Source: Zygaena filipendulae
Lineage: Eukaryota > Arthropoda > Insecta > Lepidoptera > Zygaenidae
Assembly: GCA_907165275.2 (NCBI GenBank)
Contig: OU015664.1
Location: 10,998,001 to 11,062,000, forward strand
Direction: 5' to 3'
DNA length: 64,000 nucleotides
Shown here: piece by piece, positions 20,057 to 30,072 of the stretch
How the letters are laid out: every line of letters starts with the position of its first letter
Position numbering within the stretch: the stretch's first letter is position 1
Notes under the pieces: generated by a model
What the model was told of the DNA's origin: nothing
The model's input: only the letters and a program-made list of their open reading frames with translations
Database searches by the model: none
Translations under genes and position numbers: made by a program

Positions 20057-20377
20057 GGGATGTTGACTACTTTTAAAAATCACAATTCTAATTAGTCCGT
20101 CGGTTAGAAAATAAAAAAAACAATAGACACGTATTTTTTGCTTTTTCAAATAAATTAAAATGTACAGAGATAAAGCGCATTAAAGTTTAGGGTGAGGGGG
20201 TCGTGACGTCACTAACCGCAAAAACCGCCATACAAACTGTCAGAATAGTGACGTCACGCGAAATTTCAACTCAATATATCGCCGTTATTTTTTGATTACG
20301 TATAAAAAGAAAAAATACGTGTCCAATATTTTTTAATAATGTACAAGACGGACTAAAAAAAAATTAGTCAACATGCC
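20057..20377 (+). mobile_element. GTGACGTCAC MITE, 321 bp
   Basis: GGGATGTTGACTA and TAGTCAACATGCC termini; ATTAGTCCGTC / GACGGACTAA inner inverted repeats. Two full GTGACGTCAC palindromes at 20203-20212 and 20248-20257. Relatives at 22053, 38504, 39176, 51205 and 61444. Confidence 0.8.
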
Positions 20378-20485
20378 TATTAAGAACAAACTTCTGTTAT
20401 TGTGAAGCACTGCGAGTTGGTAAAGCTGGCTTCTGAAACACAGGTTTATCCTACATCAGAAGCCAGCTTCAGCTCTTTGTATTAG

Positions 20486-20732
20486 AAATAGCTGACCCGC
20501 GCCGTTCCACCCGCGATATACAATTTCGGAGTTCCCGCGGGATTGTTCCATACAAACTTTGCAACCCCTTTTCACCCCCTTAGGGGTTGAATTTTCAAAC
20601 GTCCTTAGTGCCATACCTACGTCACTTACGGAATATTTGAGCAAAATTTTATGGTTCTAGACTAGAACCAGCGCAGCGGTTTCAGCTGTGCGCTGATCGA
20701 TCAGTCAGTCAGTTTCTGCTTTTATATATAGG
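20486..20732 (-). mobile_element. Helitron-like, CCCCTTAGGGGTTGAATTTT subfamily
   Basis: TAGCTGACCCGCGCCGTTCC start, GAGTTCCCGCGGGATTGTTC, CCCTTTTCACCCCCTTAGGG, GATCGATCAGTCAGTCAG. Same interior as 41841-42084 and 45577-45811. Confidence 0.68.
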
Positions 20733-20761
20733 TACCTATATATAAGAAATAACGAAGTTTA

Positions 20762-21263
20762 TCTATACTTATAATAAAACTGTAGAGAGGTCAATTCTGT
20801 ACATTGAATATATATTCAAAATTAATATTGGAGGATGAATGATGATCGATACTGATGCCAAAAATGCAATCAGTAAATTTTTTGTCTGTCTGTCGGTCTG
20901 CCTGTCTGTCTGTATGTGCAAGCATGGGTCAAAAACTACTGAAGGGATTTTAACCAAACTTGGTACGATTGTAGTCCATACTCCTGGGCAGGTTATAGGC
21001 TATATAACATAACGCTAAGACACTTAGGAGCTGAGCAGTAACGATAAATTTGAAGAAAGTCGGATGAAAATGCGCTTTCGAGCTCTTATTCTCGCGTATG
21101 TTTACTCAATCATACTCAATCACGCAAAAATGGCTGAACGGATTTGGATGAAATTTGGCATGCACGTTGTCAGATGTACAGAGAAGGACATAGGGTACTT
21201 TTATCCCGGAATTCCCGAGGGAACTCCGAAATTACCGCGGGTGAAACCGCGGGGCACAGCTAG
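20762..21263 (+). mobile_element. Helitron, TCTATACTTATAATAAAACT head, 502 bp
   Basis: Long head with GTAGAGAGGTCAATTCTG, TCTGTCTGTCGGTCTGCCTG, GGGATTTTAACCAAACTTGG, then the usual CTCAATCACGCAAAAATGGC and the hairpin with CTAG at 21260. The copy at 30930 shares the whole head. Confidence 0.85.
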
Positions 21264-22050
21264 TTAAAAATAAATTCATTCCATTCATTCTTTCGTTACA
21301 TAAATATCTGATATTATAATATAGATTTACGTTTATAAACACGCCCATAAATTTGGAACCCGGTATTCATCACAAAGTCCACCCCACCGGAAATAGAACC
21401 GTCTTGATTAACAGGTAGGAATGGCGAGCTTCTGCGCTAATCCGGTCGTTTATATACTTTATGGATAATAAACTTTTACTACATACAGAAAAAAGCCTCA
21501 ATTTTATTACGTGAATATATTATGTAAACGCAGAGTTGTACCCATACTCCTGCCTCATTCATAAACCATTGATTTTTAACGAGACTACCCTCATTACGGT
21601 GGTTTGGCAAATATTTGGGCCAAAAAACACGGGGGAAAAACTGAAACTGAAAAAACACTGAACTCAACTTACCGATGATAATATTCTTTATTAATAGCTT
21701 TTTTTCAAATCCACATGATCACATCACAGTTCACAATAACTTAGAATTAAAATTATCAGTGAAGGTAGATAGGTACACATCACATTGTGGCTATAGATTA
21801 TAGATGTATCAACTTTTAATATTTTTGGTATGTAAAGGCGTTCGCAGACGAGCGCTCGGGCACGGCGCGCCGTTGATACTGAAAGGTGTACAAGCGAGGC
21901 TTCAGCGGCCCGCGGGGCGATGCTTGCGAAAGGTGCTTGCACACCTGGCGGTCATTGATACTGGTTTTCGATGCATAATAATTAATTAATTAATTAATTA
22001 TCCATCGACGCGAGTGTTCGCTAATATACCACCATACCTCTCCGCAATTA
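21264..22050. other. Unassigned with a GC-rich patch
   Basis: 21833-21955 is GC-rich (GACGAGCGCTCGGGCACGGC, GCGGCCCGCGGGGCG) and open on both strands. GATAATAT...CG|GTAAGT on the minus strand at 21672 is a donor-like site. No product recognised. (ATTA)n at 21977-22001. Confidence 0.3.
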
Positions 22051-22052
22051 AT

Positions 22053-22556
22053 GGGCTAGTTGACTATTTTTTTTAGTTTGGTTTGTAGATTAATAAAAAA
22101 TATTGGACACGTATTTTTTTTTACGTAATCAAAGAATTACGGCGATACATTGAGTTGAAATTTCGCGTGACGTCACTAACCGGTGGAGTTTGTACGGCGG
22201 CTTATAGTGGTTAGTGGTTAATTTATTTAAAAAATCAAAAAATACGTGTCTATTGTTGTAATTAGTCCGTCAGTTAGAAAATAAAAAAAATAATAGACAC
22301 GTATTTTTTGATTTTTCAATTATATGAAAATATACAGAGATAAAACGCATTAAAGTTTAGGGTGGGGGCTCGTGACGTCACTAACCGCAAAACCGCCATA
22401 CAAACTGTCAGAATAGTGACGTCACGCGAAATTTCAACTCAATATATCGCCGTTATTTTTTGATTACCTACGTAAAAAAAGAAAAAATACGTGTCCAATA
22501 TTTTTTAATAATCTACAAGACGGACTAAAAAATAAAAATTAGTCAACAAGCCCATT
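22053..22556. mobile_element. Two GTGACGTCAC MITEs fused head to head
   Basis: 22053-22252 is a reversed copy and 22253-22556 a forward copy, meeting at GTGTCTATTGTTGTAATTAG. The outer ends GGGCTAGTTGACTA and TAGTCAACAAGCCC pair, giving a palindrome of about 500 bp with three CRE-type sites. Confidence 0.75.
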
Positions 22557-22557
22557 A

Positions 22558-22730
22558 TCCCTACTATTATAAATGTGAAAGTGAGTTTGTTTGTTATGCT
22601 TTCACGGCTGAACGGATCGTCATGAAATTTTGCACACACGCTGTCAGAGAAAGATAGAGAGCATTTTTTATCCCGGAATTCCCGCGGAAACTCTGTAATT
22701 AACGCGGGTGAAACCGCGGGGAACCGTTAG
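22558..22730 (+). mobile_element. Helitron directly after the MITE pair
   Basis: TCCCTACTATTATAAATGTG start; hairpin GCGGGTGAAACCGCGGGGAA and TTAG end in place of CTAG. Confidence 0.8.
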
Positions 22731-23040
22731 TATCAATAGTGCTTGAAAATTATCATAACATTATTTAATTACTGCAGTAATGAAAGTTTGTTTGCTTGCA
22801 AAAGGTTTTTAAATTATCCGCAACTAGTGAAACTTTTTTGGAAAACTGTTTTAACTGATAAAAAAACGAGAGTAACCCCGAGTGTACAGTACTTTTATCC
22901 TCTGACGAAGAGTTACCTCGGGAACTTACTTACCTATTACTTGTATCTTTAAGCCGAGTGCCAAGTAGGTACCGGGTGATAGTGTGTATGTTTCTGGTTG
23001 TGGTTGATGTTGCACCACCTCGTGATCACTGGAGTAATAT
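22731..23040. other. Unassigned
   Basis: A 69-codon frame at 22743-22952 shows no domain. No repeat recognised. Confidence 0.4.
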
Positions 23041-23041
23041 T

Positions 23042-23205
23042 ACTCGTATTTATTTATTTATTTATTTATTGGCACACCAACAGCACAGCATGTATAGTAT
23101 TAGGTTATAAAAGTTACATTGTTTAAGTATTAGACACACACACAACACAAGTCTACTCACCGACGTCTCGGGCCCCGGGCGGACTGTGCCGCTTCTTTAC
23201 ATAGA
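23042..23205 (-). mobile_element. LINE 3' end with the tail end of its reading frame
   Basis: The minus strand reads KKRHSPPGARDVGE and a stop at about 23153, then a 3' UTR and a tail of (AATA)n. I take it for a non-LTR retrotransposon end because of the tail; the short peptide alone does not prove it. Confidence 0.45.
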
Positions 23206-23207
23206 CA

Positions 23208-23546
23208 CTAGCTGTCCCCCGCGATTTCATTCGCGGTAATTTCGGAGTTCCCGCGGAGGTTACGGGAAAAAAGTAGGTAGGTACTCTAGTCCTTCTTTGT
23301 ACCCCTTACAGTAGTTTACGGTGATTAGCTGTTCCCCGCATTAATTCCGGAGTTCCCGCGGGAATTCCGGGATGAAAAATAGATAGTAGCCGATTCTCAG
23401 ACCTACTAAGTGTGATAACCTTTTCTGAATAAATATATTACATACATACATACTGAATATGCATATAAAATTTCATGAGAATCGGTCAAGCCGTTTCGGA
23501 GGAGTATGGGAACGAACATAGTGACACGAGAAATTTATATATTAGA
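23208..23546 (-). mobile_element. Helitron with two reversed 3' blocks, TCTAATATATAAATTTCTCG head
   Basis: CTAGCTGTCCCCCGCGATTT, then a second GCTGTTCCCCGCATTAATTC block at 23329, then CCGATTCTCAGACCTACT and CTCGTGTCACTATGTTCG in reverse, ending ATATTAGA. The same two-block layout occurs at 41329-41610. Confidence 0.78.
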
Positions 23547-23699
23547 AGATTATATTCTTGACAGCGGAGGAAAACCCCCACCCGGTGTCTTTCGGCATTA
23601 ACTGATAGCTGTATAATGTAGGTACATAAACATGAGTAGAGTAGAGAACCGACGAGCGCACCGGCACGAGGTGTGGTCCGTGTTCGGGGATCACTGGGT

Positions 23700-23792
23700 C
23701 GTGAAATGCATTCATCCACAGAGCAGGTAACTCAGTTTTATACGGAAACGAATGAAAAACCAGTGTCGCCGGGTGAATTTTCGCACCAGCTA
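23700..23792 (-). repeat. Unclassified repeat (GTGTCACCGGGTGATTTTCGC family), partial
   Basis: GTGTCGCCGGGTGAATTTTC and ATGCATTCATCC match blocks of 50118-50440. Explains the overlapping 77- and 86-codon frames. Confidence 0.45.
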
Positions 23793-23973
23793 GGTTAGCC
23801 ATCGTTGACGCATAGAAAACTAGAATAGAAAACTTTGGTCAGCCAATCAAAACTCTAGCTTTGTGTGACCACTTGAAAACTAAAGTTTTGATTGGCTGAC
23901 CGAGTGACATGACGGTTCGCTATACTTAAGCTTTCTATCCGTCAACGATTGTAGAATGTCAACTTGGCTAACC
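23793..23973. mobile_element. Short palindromic MITE
   Basis: GGTTAGCCA...TGGCTAACC outer ends, ATCGTTGACG...CGTCAACGAT, and TTTGGTCAGCCAATCAAAAC paired with AAAGTTTTGATTGGCTGACC inside. 181 bp. Confidence 0.7.
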
Positions 23974-24232
23974 CCGTAGAACACAAAAACACGTTATCAC
24001 TTATCTTCTACCTTTTCTTTCTTTGTTCTTTCTTTCTTAGTTCCCTCACTAATGAGGATCGTGACCAATTGTAATGCGTACATAACTTAATGTTTATTTA
24101 TTTTGCACTCTTTGAAATGCTTACAGCTTGATAATATACAAAAGTAGAATACAAAGAATAATTAAAAATTAGGCCAATTATCAGCTTAAACATATTAATA
24201 CCAAAGTTGAAATTTAGAATACATAGCTTTTG

Positions 24233-24440
24233 TATGAGGAACATAAATTAACTTGTTCGTGGTTAGTCACTATTTAAAAAATGCACAGCTTTTAGAATTT
24301 TGTGAAAAATATACCTACAGTTAAGGAAGTTTTGAGAAAATTAGAGCATTTGGTCTAACTTTGCAGTCGTGGTACGCCTGCCCCGCCTATATTGCCTCTC
24401 TAGTCAATAAATCCGTGTTTGTGCATTCATCCCTCAGTTG
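24233..24440 (+). repeat. Unclassified repeat (GCAGCCGTGGTGCGCCTGCC family)
   Basis: GTTAGAGCATTTGCTCTAA-like, GCAGTCGTGGTACGCCTGCC and TCTCTAGTCAATAAA blocks also occur in 50118-50440. AATAAA near the end could be an ancient polyadenylation signal. Confidence 0.5.
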
Positions 24441-24505
24441 ACAATAATCAAGAGCCCATACTTTACCCGCAAAGCACATTCGGAAGTGATTTTATTGAGA
24501 ACTAG

Positions 24506-24803
24506 CTAGTGCTCGCGGTTTCGGCTGCATCACTGCATCTGCATCACTTTCGATGCGATGCCGATCTACGAGTTTCCTTGGAAACTCGTAGATCGGGGGT
24601 AAAAAATGCCGCAGCTTTGAAATGTGACGATATATTTTCCTTTCCTGGCATCCGATTTCGATAGAATAATTCCTATACTAGTACGTGTGTTGATCCGAGT
24701 TAAACTTAGTCCACCTCTGAAAATTGGAACCACATGAAAATCAGTCACTATCTGAGATTAACGTGCACAAACAGGTAGACAGATTTACGGTCTTATTTTA
24801 TGT
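24506..24803 (-). mobile_element. Helitron-like element containing a perfect hairpin
   Basis: CTAGTGCTCGCGGTTTCGGC start, long interior, end TTATTTTATGTATAG. Positions 24561-24577 and 24580-24596 are perfect 17-base inverted arms with a two-base loop. Confidence 0.6.
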
Positions 24804-24884
24804 ATAGTCATAGAAAATTCAAATTTATTTATAATGCGAAGCTTCAGCACGTTTGAACAGAAAACCTAACTAAGAAAATATGAA

Positions 24885-24971
24885 ATATCACAGAATTCCC
24901 GCGGGAACTCCGAAATTAATTAATTAATTTATTTATAAATTAACGCAGACAAAACTGCGAGGAACAGCTAG
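24885..24971 (+). mobile_element. Helitron 3' end with an (ATTA)n expansion
   Basis: CCCGCGGGAACTCCGAAATTA, then an expanded AATTAATTAATTTATTTAT tract, then ACGCAGACAAAACTGCGAGG and CTAG at 24968. Confidence 0.7.
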
Positions 24972-25598
24972 TATTATGTATATAGAGCAGGAGTTTTATT
25001 CATTTTTTTTAATTGATCTCTCTCCACAATTTTTTGAGTATTATTAATAAGTAGGTAGGTAGGTTTCAGTTTGAAAATGACGTTGGAGCAAAAACATAAC
25101 AAAATACTTCTAAATCACAGAGGAAGGAATTTAGTCGGAACTCAATGTTTAGTTTTTTATTCATGAACGAAATATCTCGTGGAGGTTTGTCACGGTCGTT
25201 TAAACAAATGCCAGCCGTCCGTTACAATTTGTAAAGATTCTAGTTGAGCTTTACAGACAGACTACCCGCCTTAAGTGCCAACTGATGTAGAGTACAGCTT
25301 CGGAATCGAAATAAAGTAATTGAATTTGCAATTCGATGTTGATGTGAGTAAACTAATCGATATGTGCAATTTGATTTTTTAACTTTAATGAGAACATAAT
25401 TAATTGTTTAATATGGTTATGCAGTAGGTAGGTAGGTAGGTAGTAACTTAAACAGGATAGAGAGCGGAGCGCTTCGATAGATTTTCATTTGGAAATATAG
25501 GAAGAAAAAAAGTTGTACCCAAATTAACAGCTCTATTACAAATGTGTTTTTATATAGTGGAAGATAAGTAGGTATTAAAACTAATTGTTACAATTTTT
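24972..25598. other. Unassigned
   Basis: Two (AGGT)n bits (25052, 25423). ATCGAAATAAAGTAATTG near 25300 could be a polyadenylation region of something lost. No gene. Confidence 0.4.
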
Positions 25599-26039
25599 AA
25601 CCGACTTCCAAAAAAGGAGGAGGTTCTCAATTCGTCTGAATGTTTTTTTTTTGTATGTTTGTTACGCGATTACTCGAAGACGGTTGGACCGATTTGGAAA
25701 GTTCTCTTTTTGTTTGAAAGGGTTACTCCAACTTAGGTCCCATTGCCACCAAGTCGGGATCTGATGATGGGATCTTGGAGAAATCGAGGGAACTCTTCAA
25801 AAATTATACACCTTTAACAATTTGGGTATTTTTTAAAGTAAATCGTTCATTGGCTTTCGGAAAGCAAAATTTTAAGAAGTGGAAATGATGATAAAGACCA
25901 CAGATGATCATCGGAACTACTTCGTTAACTTTAATGTGTTTTCTAAAAAATTTATGCTATTAATATATTTTTGTCTTTTGGATTAAATCGGTATTTTGTT
26001 ATTTTTAGCTTTTTAGTTTTGTGTTTTTGGAAGTCGGTT
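25599..26039. mobile_element. AACCGACTTCCAAAAA-terminus element
   Basis: AACCGACTTCCAAAAAAGGA at the left and GTTTTTGGAAGTCGGTT at the right. Interior: GGTTGGACCGATTTGGAAAG, GGGATCTGATGATGGGATCT, CTTGGAGAAATCGAGGGAAC. A partial reversed copy lies at 47395-47572. Superfamily not determined; no transposase. Confidence 0.7.
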
Positions 26040-26371
26040 TTTATTTTTTTGTTAAAATTTTGTTTATTTATTGAATAAACAAAAATTCGTACCTACGTAA
26101 AGTGTTAAAAATACCTCCAATTCATCACAGATCCTTTCTTGAGGACGTTTTTGCGTTGCTGATTGGTCTTGAATAGGTATTTAGTAGCAATACCTATCAA
26201 TGTTTGGAAAGAATATAAGCAAATAGAGTGACTATAGAAAAGTATATAGATTGAGAAGTTGTAACAGAAACGATCGTCGAGGAAAAAATTATAACCAATT
26301 AAAATGATGAACGTCTCTACAAATGCAAACATCGAGAGTAATAAATGAAAAGATGAAAGAGAAAGAATGGG

Positions 26372-26500
26372 AATAGGGTACTTGCATGAAATTTATAACA
26401 AGAAATTGTGGCAATATTTAAAAAATAGAGCCTTAGAAAAGCATTATCGTGAAAGATTTACAAAAAAATTATCAATAGTTTTCAAAATATTCAACTTTTA
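26372..26500 (+). repeat. Unclassified repeat (GGGTACTTGCATGAAATTTA)
   Basis: GAATAGGGTACTTGCATGAA...AAGAAATTGTG...GATTTAC recurs at 57157-57250 next to the tandem dimer. Confidence 0.55.
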
Positions 26501-26682
26501 ATTTTGTAAAATAGAAAGTTGCAACGAAACACCAATCACAGCCACGATTAAAAGAAAAGTGCATACAGTCAACACATGTTTTATTTTATCGGAAGTTTTT
26601 TACTTTAAAATGCATCGGTAAGATGCATTTCGATTCTTTTCTGGAACTTTTGGAAGTAACTCAACACAGTTCAACCTTCTTC

Positions 26683-26865
26683 TTCTTCTTTAATAATGGC
26701 GTCTATAATTATAATTTGCCAATGACAATGTTACATAATAATAAAAATCTCTTCATCTACTTCTTCAATTATGGCGAAACGCCAATGACAATGTTAGATT
26801 GTTCCCCAAGTTAAAACATGGCTCTCTTAAAAGCCAGTTTCCTGCTCAGGGTCCAAAATAGATGC
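26683..26865 (+). repeat. Unclassified repeat (CTTCTTC...GCCAATGACAATG)
   Basis: Contains two related units in a row: CTTTAATAATGGCGTC...TTGCCAATGACAATGTTA and CTTCAATTATGGCGAAACGCC...AATGACAATGTTAGA, then GTTCCCCAAGTTAAAACATGG. Relatives at 2230-2405 and, reversed, 58175-58250. Confidence 0.55.
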
Positions 26866-27122
26866 TGAAAAGTGACTGAAATAACGAAGACAAACGTGAC
26901 ATGCGTGTTTTCGGTATGGCTTTCACTCAGTTTAACCTTAATTTTGCTTTTGGATATTGAAGTTGTCTCAGTAACTGTCAAATGACCCTGTCAATACGAA
27001 AGTGACATCTCTATCACAGATTAATAAGGCGTAATTTTTAAGTAGTGACGTCATTCCGTGTTTCGGCGGTAAAGTTAAAACTAGGAACTTTGAAACGCTC
27101 TATTTAATGAATTTTTGCATAT

Positions 27123-27637
27123 ATACACACCGGCAGAATTAGCGGAACATAAAAAGGCAGAGTATAGAAATAATTACGTATATATATTAAAACAAATTAT
27201 TATCAGGCATGAAGTAACAAACTAATATACATCTTTTAACATCGACTTTAAGAAGTTTTTAGTTAAATTTTATTAAAAATTATCAAAATTAAAAAAAATC
27301 AAAAAAATCTGTAGTTTGTGAGAACACAGACAATGTTGTAAATAAAAGTTAAATCACGAAGGGGAAACACACGTTATTTATCGTTCATTTATTTAGTGTT
27401 AAAATCACAGTAATCTTTAATTTGCAACATTATTTGTGTGCCCACAAATTAGAGAAAAATTGTTTTTTTATTATTATTTTAAATAAAATTTAATAATTTT
27501 ATTACAAACTTTTAAAGTGTTAAAAGATGTATATTAATTTATTACTTCAAGTCTAATTATTATTTGTTTTAATATATATACGTAATTATTTCTATACTCT
27601 GCCTTTTTATGTTCCGCTAATTCTGCCGGTGTGTATA
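27123..27637. mobile_element. Tc1-like long-TIR MITE, about 515 bp
   Basis: TATACACACCGGCAGAATTA at the left and TAATTCTGCCGGTGTGTATA at the right, with pairing that continues for more than 150 bases (TATAGAAATAATTACGTATA, AATATACATCTTTTAACA). TA lies at both borders. No open transposase. Confidence 0.8.
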
Positions 27638-27679
27638 TATTTTTTATTTTCTAAACAAACATAAATCACTACGAGTACA

Positions 27680-27912
27680 TCTAATATATATAAATCACGT
27701 GTCACGTTGTTTGTCCGCGATGGACTCCGAAACTACTAAACGGATTTTGATAAAATTTTGTAACCATTTATAATATCTATGGTCCAACTTAAAAGATAGG
27801 GTAGTTTTTATCCCGGAATTCCCTCGGGAACTGAAGGACATAGAGTAGTTTTTTCCCGCAACCTCCGCGGGAACTCCGAAATTACCGCGGATGAAATCGC
27901 GGGGACAGCTAG
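27680..27912 (+). mobile_element. Helitron, TCTAATATATATAAATCACG head
   Basis: CGTGTCACGTTGTTTGTCCG, GACTCCGAAACTACTAAACG, two reversed-repeat blocks, hairpin and CTAG at 27909. Same subfamily as 41329-41831 on the other strand. Confidence 0.85.
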
Positions 27913-27915
27913 TAA

Positions 27916-28035
27916 TATTATAAAAGAAAGTCCTTCGTCTGTCTGTCTGTCTGTTCGCGATAAACTCAACAACTAATGAACGAATTTTCATGCGGTTTCC
28001 ACCAATAGATAGTGATTCATGTTTAGATGGTATTA
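27916..28035 (+). mobile_element. Helitron 5'-half fragment
   Basis: ATATTATAAAAGAAAGTCCT, (TCTG)n, CGATAAACTCAACAACTAAT. Ends without a hairpin. Starts directly after the CTAG of the previous element. Confidence 0.6.
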
Positions 28036-28139
28036 TATTATCTGTGGTGTAGGTAAATAAATTGTCAAGATTTTGTTTAAATTGGTTGAAATATAACGAT
28101 ATTTGTTGGAAGTTTCGGTAAAAGTCAAACTACTGCTAC

Positions 28140-28297
28140 TCTCACCCGTTTCACCCGCTTTAATTTCAGAGTTCCTTCTCTGTAGGTACCCCTAACAACG
28201 TGTGTGCAAAATTTCATGATGATCGGTTGAGCCGTTAAGGCGTGAAAGCGTTACAAACAAACAAACAAACTCACTTTCGCATTTATAATAGTAAAGA
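28140..28297 (-). mobile_element. Helitron, partly deleted
   Basis: CCCGTTTCACCCGCTTTAAT, then a deletion to CTTCTCTGTAGGTACCCC, then the standard reversed 5' half ending TAATAGTAAAGA before T. Confidence 0.7.
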
Positions 28298-28427
28298 TTA
28301 TTTCCTAACGGCATGTTATACATATTATTCTATCGATGTATAGGGATAGTAAGTTGCGGTCCACAGTCACCTCCTACCCCTTCGAAAGAAGGCATGAGTT
28401 TTTGTAAGTATGTACAATAGTTATTTG

Positions 28428-28542
28428 TGCAACAACAGAGCAAAGTCGTTTTTTGCTGCGAGTGCTGATTTTGAATCCTGAGTGTGGCGAGGGATTCAAA
28501 GGCACGAGATGCAAAAAACTTTGCTCTCGTGTAACACACATA
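28428..28542. mobile_element. Small fold-back MITE with a GC-rich loop
   Basis: ACAGAGCAAAGTCGTTTTTTG...TTTTGAATCC pairs with GGATTCAAAGGCACGAGATG...AACTTTGCTCTCGTG. Loop CTGAGTGTGGCGAG. Lies 130 bp downstream of the terminal exon at 28673. Confidence 0.65.
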
Positions 28543-28672
28543 ACTTTTCACTTCAGCAGCGACAACACTTTAGGATATAACAGTTATTTAGAGGTTAAAT
28601 ATCAGTTTTACTTGCAGTAAATACTTATTTTCGTTTAAATACAACAATAAGTTAAAAATTCAATAAATTACA

Positions 28673-28878
28673 TTAAAAGACATAATTATCTTTTTGCAAA
28701 ATTTCTTTAGTTAGTACAAATTTCCGAACGTGTTTGTCTTTGAGGTCGAATTCAAAATCGGAACCTCGAAAGGGCTGGTCTTTGTCTCTATCTCTTTCTA
28801 ATGGCGGGAAAGAATATAGAGTGTAAATGTTTCGAATTGTATGACTATCCCAAGGCTGAATAAGATATTCGCGGTTTT
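28673..28878 (-). CDS. Candidate terminal exon of an unidentified host gene
   Basis: Minus strand. A good acceptor, TTTTTAATTTTTGTTTTCAG, is followed from 28878 by 67 open codons to TAA at 28675-28673. One base of the first codon would come from the previous exon. The text starts NREYLIQPWDSHTIRNIYTL, continues YSFPPLERDRDKDQPFRG, and ends TKEILQKDNYVF. It is charged, non-repetitive and shares nothing with other parts of the window, unlike nearly all other frames here. I do not recognise the family. No signal peptide or membrane segment is possible in this part. No canonical AATAAA lies close downstream. A possible upstream exon at 29573-29621 joins in the wrong frame, so a microexon, a sequence error or pseudogenisation must be considered. 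Confidence 0.45.
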
Positions 28879-28904
28879 CTGAAAACAAAAATTAAAAAGT
28901 TACT

Positions 28905-29450
28905 TTTCATTACTCATACTCGGAAAGTAGGTCTGAAGTTGCCTGAGAAGCGGGTTGAAAGTAACCCTTTTCAGCCCTAGGGAGAATCGCTTTCAACTGA
29001 CAACTGTCAAATTATTAAAAAAAAACTAGGTCTATTTTCACATTTCTATTGAACCATGTTTCAACTTTCTATACAGCCAGCGCGATGTAAAATTGAAATA
29101 ACGTAAAGTTTAAGTAGGTATTAATTAAAATAAAATTCACTCACTTTTTCTTAAGCTAATTCCTATTTATATTTTTTTATTTTCTTTAATTAATACTTAA
29201 TAATTAAAGAAAATATTTTTTTTAGGTCGCCTCAATGTAAATAAAAAATACTGGCTGAATAGCTAGCCGGCCAAAGAAAAAGAAATAGGTGGGAAAGTGT
29301 CAAGCGACTATCCGATCTTCACTCATTTTTTCTTTAGCTAATTCCTATTTTTATTTTGACTTTCCTTGCATTCATAATGAAAAGCACAGTGTTACCCTCG
29401 GGAGAAAGACTCGGGAGTTACTTTCACCCCTAGGATAACAATGTACTATT
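28905..29450 (+). mobile_element. TTTCATTACTCATACTCGG element, copy in an intron
   Basis: TTTCATTACTCATACTCGGA start and GGATAACAATGTACTATT end, as in 48262-48641 and, reversed, 57281-58170. It contains an internal direct repeat around AGCTAATTCCTATTT and an ATTAATACTTAATAATTAAAG palindrome. It begins 27 bases upstream of the acceptor of the exon at 28878. No coding; superfamily unknown. Confidence 0.75.
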
Positions 29451-29572
29451 GTCTCACTCAGTGAGCAAAATCGCATTTTGCTCACTGATTTCAGGCAGCA
29501 AAACCTACATGTTTGAGCTACTGAAGGGAAAATAATAATTAATAGCTAACTCGATATCCGTTTCATTCTTAC

Positions 29573-29621
29573 CTAAATTCGTAATTAATTAAAGGATTCC
29601 TTTCATCCCACGTACAGCGTT
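29573..29621 (-). other. Possible 49-base internal exon
   Basis: Minus strand: acceptor TTTCAATCAATCATTTCACAG, 49 bases, donor TTTAG|GTAAGA. One of three frames is open and reads RCTWDERNPLINYEF. Spliced to 28878 it would need the other frame and hit a stop after about ten codons, so the two exons do not join cleanly. Both splice sites are strong and the peptide looks like protein sequence, hence listed. Confidence 0.3.
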
Positions 29622-29705
29622 CTGTGAAATGATTGATTGAAAAAACAAAGTGAACTTTTGAAAATCTATGAATATCATAAAAATGAAAGGATTTTTATAA
29701 TAAGC

Positions 29706-30072
29706 CCGCTGTGCCCCGCAGTTTCACCCACATTAGTTACGGAATTCCCTAAGGAACTCCAAAGTAGCCTAATTGAAGTAAGTACTTCTTATAACATCAG
29801 CTAATTAGCAGTGAAAGTCCCGTCAACAAAATCGGTCTAAATGTTTCGGAGATTCACCCGCGTGAGTTTCGAAATTCCCGCAGGAACTCCAAACTTCTTT
29901 CATAAGAACCGGTCCAGCCGTTCCAGAGATTCGCCGGAACAAACAGATAGACAGACAGAGAAAAATTTTAAAAGTGGTTTTTTTTTATGTGAGTATCGTA
30001 TATACCTACTTTTATATGCATTTAGTGAAATTACAAATAGACACTTCAATTTTATGTATACTTATGTATAGA
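29706..30072 (-). mobile_element. Helitron, TCTATACATAAGTATACATA-type head, reversed
   Basis: CTGTGCCCCGCAGTTTCACC start, two reversed hairpin blocks (29706-29760, 29853-29895), TTAGCAGTGAAAGTCCCGTC, AGATAGACAGACAGAG, and the reversed head CAAATAGACACTTCAATTTT as in 5884-6175. Confidence 0.75.

Noticed and set aside
23486..23802. Overlapping 77- and 86-codon minus-strand frames
   Set aside because: Cross boundaries of a Helitron, an unclassified repeat and a MITE.
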